64,000 bases of DNA from Castanea sativa (GCF_040712315.1 NC_134013.1:30415001-30479000); one strand, 5' to 3'; positions 1 through 12,750 are shown, counted from the stretch's first letter. Numbers and translations are program-made. Notes: generated by a model not told the origin, from the letters alone.

Positions 1-82
1 ACAAAATTTTTTTTTTGAGATTTGCATTATTTTTATGTATTGTATTTGTAATCATTATGATTGTTTGATTTAATTTAATTGA

Positions 83-205
83 ATTTTTTTTATACAAGAT
101 AAAATTTATACTCTAACCTAATCTTAGAGACTTGAACTCATCCCTTACTCCCACACTCTATAAGCATTTATACTTGTGGGGTGACCGCAAATATTGAATA
201 TGGGA
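83..205 (-). repeat. tRNA-derived SINE remnant (family A)
   Basis: Read on the minus strand this has the layout of a short plant SINE: a GGTCACCCCACAAGTATAA-like head, a GAGTTCAAGTCTC block resembling a pol III B box, and a TTGTATAAAAAAAATTC tail. The same family recurs at 19128-19262 (-) and 55044-55223 (+), and the last copy has a clear target duplication. This copy is diverged and I see no clear duplication. Confidence 0.6.
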
Positions 206-1113
206 TATTTTCTCTTTTTTCAAATATAATGAGAAAATTAATTAATTTCAAAAATAAGGGAGAGATTTGTGAATTATTCCAAAAAATACATAGGAAAGTA
301 CTTTTTTTTTTTGGGGAAACTTTTTATATAAAAAAATGATGATTATAGTATTTTATGCCCAAAAAAAAGGGACGATGTAGTATTTTCGTTAGGAAAAAAA
401 TGGTTTAAGTAGTTGATAAGTTTAAAGTGGTGCTTAATTTTTTTTATTTTGATGAGGAAGTAATGACTGAATCATGCTTGACTTGTTTAAGCGTGGTTGC
501 TAAAAGTGAGGTACACACGAGAATTAAGTGTGGTTTGCGTCTGATGATAAGATAAGTTTTTGTTCATGTCAAAACTGTTTAAGCTCTACTGCATTGGAGT
601 TGAATAAGTTCTCAACGTCTCTTCAATTTTTTTTTTTTTTTTTTTTTAACGGTAACTCTCCGGAGTATATTTCTTTAGTGCTACGCACGACACAGGAGAA
701 GAAGAAAAATAAATAAAATAAAATTATAGCACACTGTATCATCTTATATAGTTTTTTTTTCTAAAAAAATCTTATATAGTATTTAATAAAAATAAGTCTT
801 ATATGTTGATTATGTTGGTAGCTCAATATATGTAATTCATAATCATATGTCATACTCATAGGTCGGGTCAATATAAATATATTAATCAATAACATTCTGA
901 AAAAAAGTCAACAATACTACAGACAAAAATTCCCACATCTAATTTTACAATTTGTTGACTTCTAATTGGAAGTAATTAACAAAAAGTAATGGGTTTATAT
1001 GACACAAGTCAGCAATTTGTGAAATTGAATATATGATCGGTGCATGAACAATGCCATGGTTGGACATTGCCCCCCAAATTTTTTTTTTTTAAATATTATT
1101 ATCTATATGGATA

Positions 1114-1275
1114 GTGGCTTCCAGTTAGCTCAACTAATAAAGTCTATGATTATTGTATAAGAGATCTAGAGTTTAATTCCCGTCTACACCAAAAATTGAC
1201 TAGTGTCTTAATCTGATAATAAAGAGCTATTGTCAGGAGTGGACGCCATAGGTTGAAATTTTCTCAAAAAAAAAT
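1114..1275 (+). repeat. tRNA-derived SINE-like element (family B)
   Basis: It starts with GTGGCTTCCAGTTAGCTCAA, where TAGCTCAA resembles a tRNA A box. A B-box-like GAGTTTAATTCCCG follows about 60 bases later, and the copy ends in an A-rich tail near 1265-1274. This layout is typical of plant tRNA-derived SINEs. No target duplication is obvious, so the exact ends are uncertain. Confidence 0.5.
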
Positions 1276-2756
1276 TTCCTCATTTAATTTTAAGACCATT
1301 GAAAAAAAAATTTAAGTCTAAAATTTAAAAAAGAAATATACAAGCACAAAATAATTAGTATAACAACAAAAATTATCAATAGTAAAACTAAAAAAAAAGT
1401 TTGAGTCGAATCAACCAATTTTACTTAAAACAAACAATCTAACCCTTTAAAAAATTTTAAACAACTAGCAACTAAGCGACTAAATAACAACAGAGTCGGA
1501 GACCGAAGTCACTGCACACAACCAACAACAAAACTGCCCCTCCTTATTCTAAATTATGGCTCCGTCCCTAGATTGGTGTGTTTCTAAAATTATTCAATTA
1601 AAATTATTTGTCTTTTAACACTTTAACTCACTACAAATATATTAAAAATGCTAAAATAATTTACTGTATATTTTAGTGAAACGTTAAAATTTTTAGTTTT
1701 GATATAAATCTAGTCTTGCACAGTGTATATATGCTTGTCAGACATCACACTATAACAAGTATAACAATAAAAGGCTAAGCCAAGGAGGGCCAGGGGGAAT
1801 TTCCCTCCTTTACAGTAGTCTTAAAAAGTAAAAAACAGTTCATTTTTAAATAAATAAATTTTAAAATATTAATTATTTATTAAAAAGTTTTAAGATGCTG
1901 ATTCCCCCTATGCATAGCTCAGAATTATAAAATGGTAGTGTGTTATTACAATATCCCATTACCAATCTAATAAACTTTACTTCTCGTTGTTTCATTTTTT
2001 ATTCCTCTACATTACTATATACTTCTTCTTTTGCAATGACCCACCTTTTGAATTTCTATTTTTTAATTTTTTGGTAACCTCCTTTTGAATAGTTGGAAAT
2101 GAAAGTTAAGGTAAAAAGAATAATCATTGATACTTCTAAGATAATTTAAAAAATAAAAACATCTTACAATCTCTTTTAAAAAAATCAAGGAATATTTAGA
2201 ATATTTTCAAATGTATTATCATACTACTTTTGATACTTTTAAATCAATTTATTTTTCAACTTACTTTCAAGTAATCAAACGACTTGTTTGAATATCTTAT
2301 ATTTAGGTTAATTTTTTTTAACTTCATATAATAATGATAATATATTGATTATTTTTATTTGAGTATTTTACTTGTTTGAAACATATATATACTTATAGTA
2401 AGTATCTTAAGGATAACCATAATTATTTTAAGTCTCAACTTTGATAACACTAGGCACCAAAAAAAAAACACATATACCTTAAAAAAATAACTTTTTAAAA
2501 TTAATATGGGTGGTTGACCACCCTAAGAAAAACTTGAACATCATAAATAAAAATTTAATCCCTCAACTCACCGATGGCATGGTTTGCATTTGAGAGAGAC
2601 TTTTAAAACAAATTCAAGAGTTGACATGGTTTTCACCATTGGCATATAGTATGAAAAAATTGATTTCAACCTATACATCTGCTTCTAATGATTTTGCTCA
2701 CCTAAAAGCACTAGTTCAAGAATTGAGGAAATTGAAAAAGAAGATGATTCTATTCC

Positions 2757-2976
2757 AACGGTAACTAAGGCAAATACAGTGCCGTTTGAGAAATAGTGCA
2801 AGCTTGTACATAAGAAACACAGTCGTTCCACTTAAGTAGGATGATGTCATTATATTAGTTATTGCATGTGTGCACGTGGGAAAGGTTGTTAGAGTAGATT
2901 ACACAGGGTAACAGTTTCAGTTTCTCTTCTCAGTGACTATATATTGTAAATACTATGCTTATCTGTAATTTGAGCC
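2757..2976 (+). repeat. copia 5' LTR (degenerate)
   Basis: It aligns with the 3' LTR through blocks such as ACTAAGGCAAATACAGTGC versus ACTAAGACAGATACGGTGC, GTTATTGCATGTGTGCACGT versus GTTATTGCACGTGTGCACGT, and GTTGTTAGAGTAGAT in both. The expected leading TG is not evident, so the left boundary is accurate only to a few bases. It is shorter than the 3' copy because that copy carries extra sequence. Confidence 0.7.
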
Positions 2977-2982
2977 ATACCA

Positions 2983-5298
2983 ATGGCTTCCATAACTTCA
3001 TCTTCTACTTCAAGTTCAATTCATGTTGTGGCTAAAACAACGTTACCTACAAATGCTTCGTTGCTTCTACTATCCAATATGTCTTCAATGATGACTGTCA
3101 AGCTTGACTATGGCAACTACATCATTTGGAAGCATTAAATTGAGGTAATTCTAGAAACTTACTCAATTATTGATATTCTTGATGATTCAATCATAGCTCT
3201 AGATCATTATCTGAAGGACTCTTCTGGTAATTTTACTACTGAGGTTAACCCTAATTTCATTTCTTAGAAGAATTGTGAACAAGCAATGTTCACTTTTATC
3301 AATTCTACTTTGTCACCTACTATTCTTGCTCTCACTGTTAGGCAAAAATCTGCTAAGGGAGTGTGGAAAGTATTAGAAAAGAGGTTTGCCTCAGTGTCAA
3401 GATCTCATGTTGTCACGACCCAAATCCATGGAACATGAATTTAGATACATGACTAACTTGCTGAACTTATATAACTCAATAAACATGATTAATTCAAAAT
3501 AAACTAAAACTCCAAAGAAACAATACTCTTAAAAACCTCTTACAAAAAATTTAAACTCCACAAATCGGAAATAATCTCCACTATATAAAACATGAATTAG
3601 AAAATAAAGATAACTAAAATTCTATAAGTCTTCAAGTAATATTGAAGTCGCCTACAACTTCCACGCTCTACCTTGCACCTTACAAAGCGATCCAAAGGTT
3701 CTATATTCTCAACTACGCTTTAATCTGAAAACAGTAATTGAGGGGGTGAGCCACACATCTAGTAAGTAATTATACTGAATACACAACGGAATAGATTCAA
3801 GCAAAGCACGAGTTTGATTTCACAATTTTATTCAAAATATCAAATATAGTTTTCCAAACATATAAAGAACCACTTAATACATATATAATCAAATCTTAAA
3901 GTCATTTGAAAACACATACAGATAATTGATTAGAGTACAGTGTCACATATAAACATCACATATTCTCACATACAATCCTATGAGCGGATACCAACATTTA
4001 ACCCCCGCTGGTGAGGGATCAACACATATTCTCACATACAATCCTGTGAGCGAATTTACACATATATTTGATCGATTTTTAAAAATACTCATTTTGGGTC
4101 ACATATCACAAAACAAAATATATACAAAATAGAATAATTTTCTTAATATTAACAATTATTCCAGGTGTAGAGACATATGAAATATCACAATATTGAATTA
4201 AAAAGGAATCGAAGGATGTTTGACTCTCTTAGGGAACGAATAGGAATTGAGGAGTTTATATAAATATTTTACAATTCTTGAGTAAACCTGAAAATTCAAT
4301 TTGCTAAAAGAAACATTTTAAATATCATTTGGAGAATAGGAATATGACTTTGAAATCACTTGGTTTTGCACAAACTTAAAGAATAAGAACCTTTTTAGAA
4401 AACTTATCTTAAAACTCAATTCCTTTTTGAAAATAGTTTCGTTTAGACATCATCTTTTAAATGAGATGTAGATGTTCATTACTTTATTTAAAATTCAAAG
4501 TTTCTCTTTAAAACGTTATTTAAAAGTCGAAGTTTCTCTTTAAATGACATAAAAAAATGCTTTTGATAAACTTTAGAAAATATAAGCTTAAAAACATAAA
4601 TTTTGAAAACTTTTGACTTCTAAGAACCTAATGAACAAAACTTGTGCATATTATGCATACTTATAGCACTTGAATCACTCTAAAAGTCTAGCCGAAACAC
4701 CCTCCAAAAAATCTCAAAACACTCTTAATTAGGACATATATTCAATCATGGAAAATTACTTAATATCCTCCACAAAATATAATCTTACTGTATTATACAA
4801 ACTGACTCACTAAGACTATACTTTGCTGAACTAAATGATAACGCCGATGCAAAGCATCTCTACCCAAAAATATGTTTCCTTGAATTTATCAAAACTCAAA
4901 TGCAGTAGCCAATACTGTAGGATTTAATATATAACCCCAATGAAAACTGTGGGCCAAATCTAATATGACTTTGTTCATGGACTTAATATCATCGACCCTA
5001 ATAAATTTAATATCACAATATTTTGGGATGAAATTACAATTCAGGTAAACATCAAGTCTGTCAATATCCTTCAAAACAATTGTAGTAGTGTTGAACCTAG
5101 AGAACAAAACTTGTTCTAGGGATGCATAGTGGGCACCATGCAAGCCATACACACAGAGGCCAATCATAAGACTAATTACACACACACACACACACAAATG
5201 TGTCTCCCAATGGGTTTAAAATATCTAATCACAAAGCCACCGGTCATCTCTCCAATTTAAACGTCAAAGAAAACGGTGAGCAGGGCAATATCATTGAC

Positions 5299-5342
<44 letters not shown>

Positions 5343-6099
5343 ATAGAAAAACGTGAGCCATATGCATCGATTAGAATTTGTAATTCCATAATTTTGTTCT
5401 AGATGAAGTCCGTAAACACTAACCTAAAAGTATAACAACAGTTCTAGGAAATATCCCATTTGAAAAATCTAAACATCACTAACATTCCTAAGATAAAATT
5501 CTAACTCTTTAAAATTCTTTTCTTTTTTTTTTTCTAATAGATGAAAAATCATACCTGGAACAATTGGTTGCCTCTTCAATTAACTCCAAGGAAAAATACA
5601 CCTCCTAGCCTCCTTAATTGCCGCACTAATTATATGCACTAAAAATTTAATTTTTCACCTATTTGTAGCACCACAAAATTGTCTACTCCCATCTTACTGT
5701 GCACACACATATAGTACCTCAACTCTATATTAAAAATGACAAGGTATGGTGATAATAATAAAAACAAAATTGGGGTATTACACATGTTATGAGTCTTCGT
5801 AATGAACTGAGTGCAGTGAAGAAAGGTACTGATACAATTGATGGTTAATTCCAAAAGATCAAGCAAATTCGTGATAAATTGGATGTTGTTTCTGTGTTTT
5901 TGGATGATGAAGAGCTTCTTCATATTGCTCTTGAAGGTTTACCCTCAAAGTATGATTCCTTTAGCTCTACAATTAGGACTCGCAGTGATGTTCTATCTGT
6001 TGAAGAGTTGAATACCCTCCTCAATGTAGAGGAAAGAGTGATCAAGAAAAGGTCTAATGGTGTTACTCCTCCTTCAATAGCTATGGCTATGAATTTTTA
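2983..6099 (+). pseudogene. copia gag, split by a nested insertion
   Basis: The first part (2983-3410) opens at an ATG just after the 5' LTR and encodes the copia gag N-terminus, with the YGNYIIWK stretch of the retrotran_gag/UBN2 region. The second part (5783-6099) continues in register and includes LEGLPSKYDSF, a typical UBN2 motif. The two are separated by the LTR-like insertion 3411-5782. In-frame stops are visible at 3136-3138 (TAA), 3265-3267 (TAG) and in the TTAATTCC stretch near 5846. Most fit C-to-T or G-to-A changes of a normal codon. The protein would have formed the nucleocapsid; this copy is dead. Confidence 0.85.
3411..5782. mobile_element. Solo-LTR-like insertion in gag, TSD CATGT
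   Basis: The insertion starts TGTCACGACCCAAATC and ends GGGGTATTACA, so it has TG..CA ends. It is flanked by the perfect 5-bp duplication CATGT (3406-3410 and 5783-5787). Removing it rejoins copia gag. No retroviral domains and no second copy of the ends are seen inside, so a solo LTR or a non-autonomous LTR element is likely. Internally, a block CACATATTCTCACATACAAT is repeated at about 3957 and 4024. There is an (AC)n run near 5178-5196 and a (TA)n run near 5305-5338. The open frame at 4889-5197 (-) has no recognisable similarity. Confidence 0.85.
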
Positions 6100-6284
6100 G
6101 TCTCAAGGTCAAGGTTTTTCTCAAGGAAGATAAGGCAATATCATAAAAAGAGGAAGAGGTGGTCGAGGTAATTACAACAATAACATTGGGGGATATGGCA
6201 ATTCTGGATATAATTCCAACATAGGACCACAATCCAAGTCACAAGGAGTACAAGGGACTCAAGGTCAACTCAATCCAACAAGCC

Positions 6285-9200
6285 AACTTGTCAAATCTAT
6301 GGCAAGAATGGTCATTTGGCAATTGATTGCTATCACAGAATGGACTTTGCATACCAAGGCAAGCATGCACCTGCTAAGTTGGCTTCAATGATGGCTAACT
6401 CTTCTCAATTGCAGAATTGTAATGACTGGCTTACAGATACAGGTTGCTCGGATCATGTCACTCCTAACTTGTCCTAATTGTCCCTTAATCAGCAACCAGT
6501 TGCAGGCAATGAAACAGTTACAGTAGGCAATGGTCAGGAGCTTCCAGTTACTCATATAGGTCATGGTGAGCTTAAAACTTCTACTCATAACTTTAGGCTT
6601 AATAATATACTTAGGGTTCCTGATCTTGCATCTAATATTTTGTCTGTTAATAAATCGTGTCTTCAGAATAATGCATTTTGTTATTTTGATACTCAAAAGT
6701 TCTTAATTCAGGATTTGCATTCTGGGAAGATCCTCTACAAAGGGTTGAGTAGGGATAGGGTGTATCCCATTCCATCACCTTCTACACTATCATCTTCTAC
6801 TACCTTCAACTCTAAGTCAAGTGTGTCTGCTTCCATGTCCATCAAACCTGATGTTCTTCTGCTTTGGCATTACAAACTCTTAGGCATTTCATACATTTTG
6901 TTACTTTGTCTCAAATTGAGAACATTTGCTCCTCTTGTGAGTATTGTATAAGTGCTAAAATGCACAGGTACCCTTTGACAAAGAATCCTATTATGTCTAC
7001 TTCTGTACTTGATATTATTCATAGTGATGTTTAGGGTCCAGCTCCTTTATTTTCTGTCCTTGGTTTTACCTATTATGTTATTTTTGTTGATGATTTTACT
7101 CGTTTTACATGGTTGTTTTGCTAAAAAATAAGCATGAAGTTTTATCTGTGTTTAAGCATTTTAAAGCTCTTGTTGAGAACCAATTTTCTACCAAACTCAA
7201 AGTCCCTAGAACAGATAATTGTTTTCGAGTATACCAATTCTGCATTTCAAGCATTTTGCTCATCCAATGGTATAATTCATCAGACTTCTTGTCCTCATTC
7301 TCCTTAGCAGAATGGGGTTTCTGAAAGAAAACATAGGCACATTGTTGAAATAATTTTTCCCTTCTCTATAGGTCTCATTTGCCTTACAATTATTGGTCTT
7401 ATGCCTTTTCTACTGCTATTTTTCTCATTAATAGGTTACCCTCTTCTATGTTTCAATTTAAGTCTCCTTGGGAAGTTCTTTACTCTAAACTACCTCCTCT
7501 CCAAGCTCTTAGGGCCTTTAGTTGTGCATGTTATCCTTATCTTAGGCCATACGATAAAAATAAGCTCTAACCCAAGTCTCAAGAATGTATCTTCCTCGGT
7601 TATCCTCCTTTGTCAAAGGGCTATATATGTCTTAATCCGTCTAGCAATAAAATTTACATTGCTTGTTATGCCTTGTTCAATGAGTCCTTATTTCCTTCTA
7701 CTCAGTGGTCATCCTTTATTGATCCTCATACTCCTTTCACTACTACTTTCTCTCATTGGTTTCCACAGTCATAGTCACAGTCCAGTCCTCTTATTTCTGA
7801 ACTCCCCACTCCTTTTGATGCTATCAATCCTATTCTTTCTGAAATTCCCATTAATTCTTCTACTTCTGATCATGTTTCCTCCTCCTCTTCTTTCGAACTT
7901 ACTACTTCTTTATTGCCTTCTATGTTGACATCTTCCTTACCTATTCCTGTTGTTCCACCTCCATCTGTTATTCCCTCTTCTGTTTCCACTACTCCTGAGA
8001 ATGCTTCTTCTATTGCTAACCGCCCTTCATCTGATCTTGTTGTTTCTGATCCTAGTCATCCTTCTACTTCTTCACTTCCTGTCATTCATAATTCTCATCC
8101 CATGGTTACAAGGTCAAAACATGGTATATATAAGCCTAAAGCCTTATTAGTTCAACATGACTATACTATGACTGAACCTCCTTCATATGTTGTTGCTGCT
8201 AAACACCCTCAATGGGTGGCCACAATGGACTCAGAATTTCAATCCCTTTAGAAACAGAAGACCTGGTCTTTGGTTCCTTTGCTTGCTCATTGGAATGTGG
8301 TTACTTGTAAGTGGGTTTACAAGTTAAAAAGAAATGTTGATGGTTCCATTGCTAGGTACAAGGCAAGATTAGTGGCTTAGGGTTATCTTCAACAATATGG
8401 TCTTGACTATGATGAGACTTTTAGCCCTGTGGTTAAACTTGTTATTATAAGACTCCTTTTGACCTTGGCAGTGAATAATGGTTGGGAACTGAGGCAACTT
8501 GGTGTTATTAATGCCTTTTTGCATGGCATTTTGAAGAAAGAGGTCTATATAAGGCAGCCTCTGGGCTATGTTGATCCCCAATTTCCCAAATATGTCTATC
8601 TTCTTCATAAAGCACTTTATGGTCTCAAGCAAGCTCCTTGGGCCTAGTTTGAGAGGTTCACTACTCAAATGTATTGCATTGGTTTCTTTACTTCAGGTGC
8701 TGATGGGAATTTGTTTATCTATAGACATGGTTCTCACTTGGTGTTTCTATTACTGTATGTGGATGATATCATTAATACAGGGAATAATCCTGCCTTCACT
8801 GCTTCTATGATTCAGCAATTGAGTTTTGATTTTGACCTTAAAGATCTTGGTCTCCTTCACTACTTTCTTCACTTGCAGATTGACTATATTGATTTTGGTT
8901 TATTTGTCCATCAAACTAAGTATAAGACTGATTTGTTAGCCAAGTTTGCTATGACATATTGTAAGCTTTGTAAGACCCCTTACTCTCCAAATCAACATCT
9001 TCTTCCTAATGACAGTCCTCTCTTAACTGATTCATCTTCTTGTTGGTGCCCTTCAATATCTCACCTTTACAAGGTCTGACTAGTCAATATGAGTAATCCT
9101 ACTCAAAATCACTTACAAGCTTGTATACGCATTCTGAGGTATGTTAGGGGTACTCTTCACCATGGTCTTTCTTTTACCCCTGGCTATCCCTCTTTGTCTG

Positions 9201-9350
9201 CGTATAGTGATGCTAAGAAACAACCTACGGTTTCTAGATCTTCTACTGAGGCTGAATATAGCTTGGTTTCTTCGGCACCTGGATTATGTTGGATTCAAAT
9301 GCTTTTTCGTGATTTGGCCATTACTTCAAATCCTATCTTTCATGTGAAAA
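6285..9350 (+). pseudogene. copia pol polyprotein, broken
   Basis: Blocks follow in order. A zinc knuckle near 6290 reads CQIYGKNGHLAIDC, so the second Cys is Tyr. A protease block with DTG lies near 6436. A GAG-pre-integrase stretch ends near 6780. Integrase fragments (HSD, VDDFTRF, RTDN, QNGVSERK) span about 6960-7570, and the linker follows to 8250. Reverse transcriptase spans about 8200-8950, with [21 protein letters not shown] and the catalytic YVDD at about 8757-8768. The RNase H part has SRSSTEAEY near 9235-9260. Between SDA and KKQPTVSR a stretch normally present in copia RNase H is missing. Stops and frame changes occur throughout. The family makes cDNA from element RNA and integrates it; this copy cannot. 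Confidence 0.88.
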
Positions 9351-9373
9351 TTCCCCTTTTTTTGGAGGGGAGA

Positions 9374-9779
9374 TGAAAGCACTAAGACAGATACGGTGCT
9401 GTTTGAGACACAATGCAAGCTTAAGAATCACAGCCGAATTACTTAGCAAAATAATTTTTAAATGTGTGAATAGTAAGACCCAATTTTATTTTTATTTTTA
9501 TTTTTCTGAATCATGGTGCATAAACAGTGCGGTTACTGTTTATGCGCTGAAATAAAAATAAAAAATAAAAATAAAAAAAAAAGAGCTTAAAACGCAAACG
9601 TGACACAAATCGTGAATACAGTTTAGTTTTAAGTGTGTTTATGTTAGTTATTGCACGTGTGCACGTGGGACAAGTTGTTAGAGTAGATCGCAATGTAACA
9701 GTTCCTCTTCTCAGCGACTAATTGTAATTTAAGACGTAGATTACAATACTGTGCTTACCTATTCAATTAGCTTATTTTC
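9374..9779 (+). repeat. copia 3' LTR with extra hairpin block
   Basis: It opens TGAAAGCACTAAGACAGATA after the purine tract and ends near CTTATTTTCA, giving TG..CA ends. It shares several blocks with the 5' LTR. About 150-190 bases near 9440-9630 have no counterpart there. That extra block contains an 11-bp inverted repeat, GCATAAACAGT (9518-9528) and ACTGTTTATGC (9535-9545), bordered by T-rich and A-rich tracts, so it may be a small secondary insertion. Confidence 0.7.
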
Positions 9780-9920
9780 ATACGGATAAAATATCTACAG
9801 ATAAAAATGAGCATAGGGCTAGAGACATCATGTGAGTGGAAGTCCCACATGAATGTTATGTCCTTAAAATTTTTGAACTGGCAAGTGTAGCAGACATGGA
9901 TCAAAATAAATATTTGAATT

Positions 9921-9926
9921 TTTATT
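9921..9926 (-). promoter_or_regulatory. Possible poly(A) signal of the HMG gene
   Basis: The minus strand reads AATAAA about 120 bases past the HMG stop codon, a plausible distance for a plant 3' end. Such hexamers are common in AT-rich DNA. Confidence 0.35.
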
Positions 9927-10046
9927 CAGATTCCGAAAATAAAGCTGCCATTGGATTAAAATATACCAATACTAAAATTAAAAAATCAATGATTAGGCTA
10001 TCAAACCGATAGCCAAAATCCAGGTGTTCAATGTAACTCTTGAACA

Positions 10047-12663
10047 TCAACTATCTACTTTCCCCAAGGTTGAAGCAACAGATTTGTTGTACTCCTCCAA
10101 CTCCTTCTTGTACGCCTCCATAGCTTCAGCAGCTTTGTCATTCCAAGCTTTTTTCTCTTCTTCGCTCAGTTCCTATAATATCAACCAGCAAGAGATTATT
10201 AAAAATACATATATGCATTTCGATATTATATCCATCGACTTGATTAAAGAAACAATACCTTCCACTTCACTGAAATTAGTGCATTGAGGGTAGAGTTGTT
10301 GATCCCTTGTCTCTCCTCCAATAAAGTCTTCCTTGCATCTTTGCTGCATCAACCAAAAGCATAATTTTATCATATTCAAAAATTCAAACAACCATAATTG
10401 AATGTAGTTCTTATACAATGGTAGAACTTTTACCTGAATAAAATGAATGAGGATGCAGGCCTTTTAGGCTTGTTAGGGTCAGAATTCTTCTTTTCTTCCT
10501 TCTCTTGCTTCTTCTTCTGGCGATCCACTTTCGTTTTCTGCACATTTTATATCTAGATTAGCCACAGTAAAGTTTGAGAAAGTAACAATAACAAAACCGG
10601 TTAAAGGTTGATTTTATAAAGAACCTTGATTATATTTTCAGTTTTCTCCTTCTTCTTGAGAAGCTGCAAGGCCTCTTGCTTCTGAAGTTTCATCTGCTCT
10701 TCCTCTTCCTTTCTGAGACTGGCAGTTTCTTCATCCTTCATTTGATTGTAAGCCTCCATTTCTTGCAAATACTTCTCCTTGTTCTTCTTTGCAATCTGTA
10801 AGTTTCAAACGAAATAAAATTATATAAGAATCAAGCTAAATAGAATCAAGTCATGGTTACTGGACAGAAAAAAGACTCAAAAAGGTTTTATTTTAGAAAG
10901 AAGTTAACCTCTTCATAAGGGCCTTTCTGTTCTTCTGTCATGTTTTTCCACTCTTCACCAGTGATCTTTGCAATCTATTATACAGTCCCAAATTCAACAA
11001 ATTAGAGGAGACCAATGTTTAACAATTCAAACAATTTGCAAATGTTGTGAAATTAAAGCACCTCTGAAACACTCTTTTTCTCTGCATGTAAAGCGGCCCG
11101 CCTCTCATTTGTGAACACAAAAAATGCTGACATGGGATGCTTAGGTTTCAATGGATCCTTTTCTTTCCTGTGAACAAAGAATCAGATATTTTATTAATGC
11201 TATAATCAGAGAAAGACAGAGTATCGAGAGAGCCACACAGATAATGGACTTTACTTGGTCTTCTTGTTTTCTTTTTCTGATTCTTGTTTGAACTGGAGAT
11301 ACTGTTCAAGTAATTCCATAGCAGTCTTCTGTTTGTGATCCTCCTCTAAGAGCTTCATTGCTTCGGTCTCACGCTTCTCCTTAGCAATTACCTGCAAATA
11401 AGCTTCCTTTTCTGCCTGATACTTTTCCTCATAGGGCTTCTTCTCTTCTGCAGTAACATTCTTCCATTTTGCCCCCAAAATGTTTGAGATGTCTTTGAAC
11501 TCTGCCTCTGGATTCTCTTTTTTGATCTGGATCAAAACCACCCAACAAAATTACCAAAGGCACATGAATCCAAATATTTAGCTCAACTCTCACAGACCAT
11601 TTCTGTATCTTACCTCAACCCATTGATCTTTGCACCATAGAATGTAAGGTGCAGAAGGCCTTTTCCTTTCAGAGCATGCCTTCTTCTTCTTCTCTTTCTT
11701 GTCTTGTTCATTGTCTCTCAGAGATTGACCAACGGGGAAAGCCTGAACATAGAGACAAATTCAGATTAGGCAACATCATATCATACACTAAAAAGCAAGA
11801 CCCCTACAATTGTATCACTCTGTTGGTTGCTAAGAAATACTTTTCAGATCCTGATCCAAGTTAGAAAAGGAAAGAACTTTATCAAGCAATTAAGTTCTAC
11901 ATTTCATTTTTTTTTTACAACTTCAGAGAAACCAAAAGGAAAATGACTGAGAAGGAAGAAAGAAAATTGTGAATTTAAAGATTATATAAAGAAGAATTAT
12001 AATTACTCATTCAGAAAAATCAATTCAGACCTTGGCAAAACCATTTCTTTCAAAATCAAGCCCAAAGGACTAATTTCAAAAAACAAAAAAAAAAAATTAA
12101 AGATTATCCATTTTCTAAGCAACCAATCACAGTGAGAAACCCAGAGGGCACAAAAAGAGAAAACGAGGGTGAAGAAAACTAACCACTGTGGGTTTGAACT
12201 CCTTCAACTTCTGTAACTTCTTCAATTCAGTCTGAAGCTTCTCCTGCTGACGGCCTCTAGTCTCAAGCTCTTCCTCCTTCTGCTTCAAAATCTCATCTTT
12301 GGCCTTCAAGAGCTCCTCAGTCTTCTCCTTTTCAAGCCTTAACTTCTGTAGCTTCTCTTGCATTTCCAGCAAGTCCTTCTCAAAAGAATCTTGCTCCGGT
12401 TGTTGCTTCTGCTGCTGTTTTGTCTGTTTCTTTGAGGCTCTCGCTTTGCCTTTCTTTGGCGAGGTCCGTGGCTGAGAGAGGCTCTCGTGGTTCTCTTTTT
12501 CCGGGTCATTGGCAGGTGGTGGTGGAACCGGGCTGAGAGAGACCTTTCCGGCTAAGATGTTGACCTCGTTGGTTGATGGGGTTTTCTCCTTCAGTGCCCT
12601 CCTGGTGCTCCTTTTCTTTGTAGGGACTGTGTCGATGGGCATCACGGCTACGGTCTCAGCCAT
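10047..12663 (-). CDS. 3xHMG-box: 3xHMG-box chromatin protein
   Basis: Nine exons join in frame with GT-AG introns: 12663-12184, 11742-11614, 11526-11255, 11167-11062, 10974-10909, 10795-10625, 10537-10434, 10343-10259, 10172-10047. They give 512 aa. The N-terminus (1-160) is basic and then coiled-coil-like (KLRLEKEKTEELLKAKDEIL). Three HMG boxes follow at roughly 188-250 (RPSAPYILW), 302-367 (KPKHPMSAFFVF) and 431-499 (KPKRPASSFILF), separated by charged linkers. Three boxes behind a basic N-terminus define the plant 3xHMG-box family, DNA-bending nuclear proteins reported to associate with mitotic chromosomes. The ATG is the first in a long open exon, and a TATA box and MSA-like motifs lie upstream. 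The gene looks intact. It lies just outside the duplicated segment that begins in its upstream region. Confidence 0.93.
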
Positions 12664-12750
12664 TGTTGGAGATAAAGAGAGAGCGAGAGAGGTTTGGGTT
12701 GGTGGGTTCGTGAGGGAGAGTGATTTGGGTTGTGAACAGAGAAGGGGATT

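Larger units (their letters stand above)
1..2756. other. AT-rich intergenic DNA
   Basis: No credible gene is seen. The stretch is rich in A and T runs and short low-complexity tracts and contains two SINE-like remnants listed separately. The 62-codon open frame at 528-716 runs through a poly-T tract and looks accidental. Confidence 0.7.
2757..9779 (+). mobile_element. Ty1/copia retrotransposon, degenerate
   Basis: Two diverged LTRs flank gag and pol in the copia order: gag, zinc knuckle, protease, GAG-pre-integrase, integrase, reverse transcriptase, RNase H. Integrase precedes reverse transcriptase, which distinguishes copia from Ty3/gypsy. Reading frames are broken by many stops. A 2,372-bp LTR-like element is nested in gag. 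The LTRs are unequal (about 220 and 406 bp). A purine tract, GGAGGGGAGA, precedes the 3' LTR. No primer binding site matching the usual initiator-Met type is recognisable, and I find no convincing target duplication. The element looks old and cannot be autonomous. Confidence 0.9.

Noticed and set aside
528..716. 62-codon plus-strand frame
   Set aside because: It spans a poly-T tract giving a Phe run; nothing else supports coding.
4889..5197. 102-codon minus-strand frame
   Set aside because: It lies within the LTR-like insertion, starts in an (AC)n run and has no recognisable similarity.
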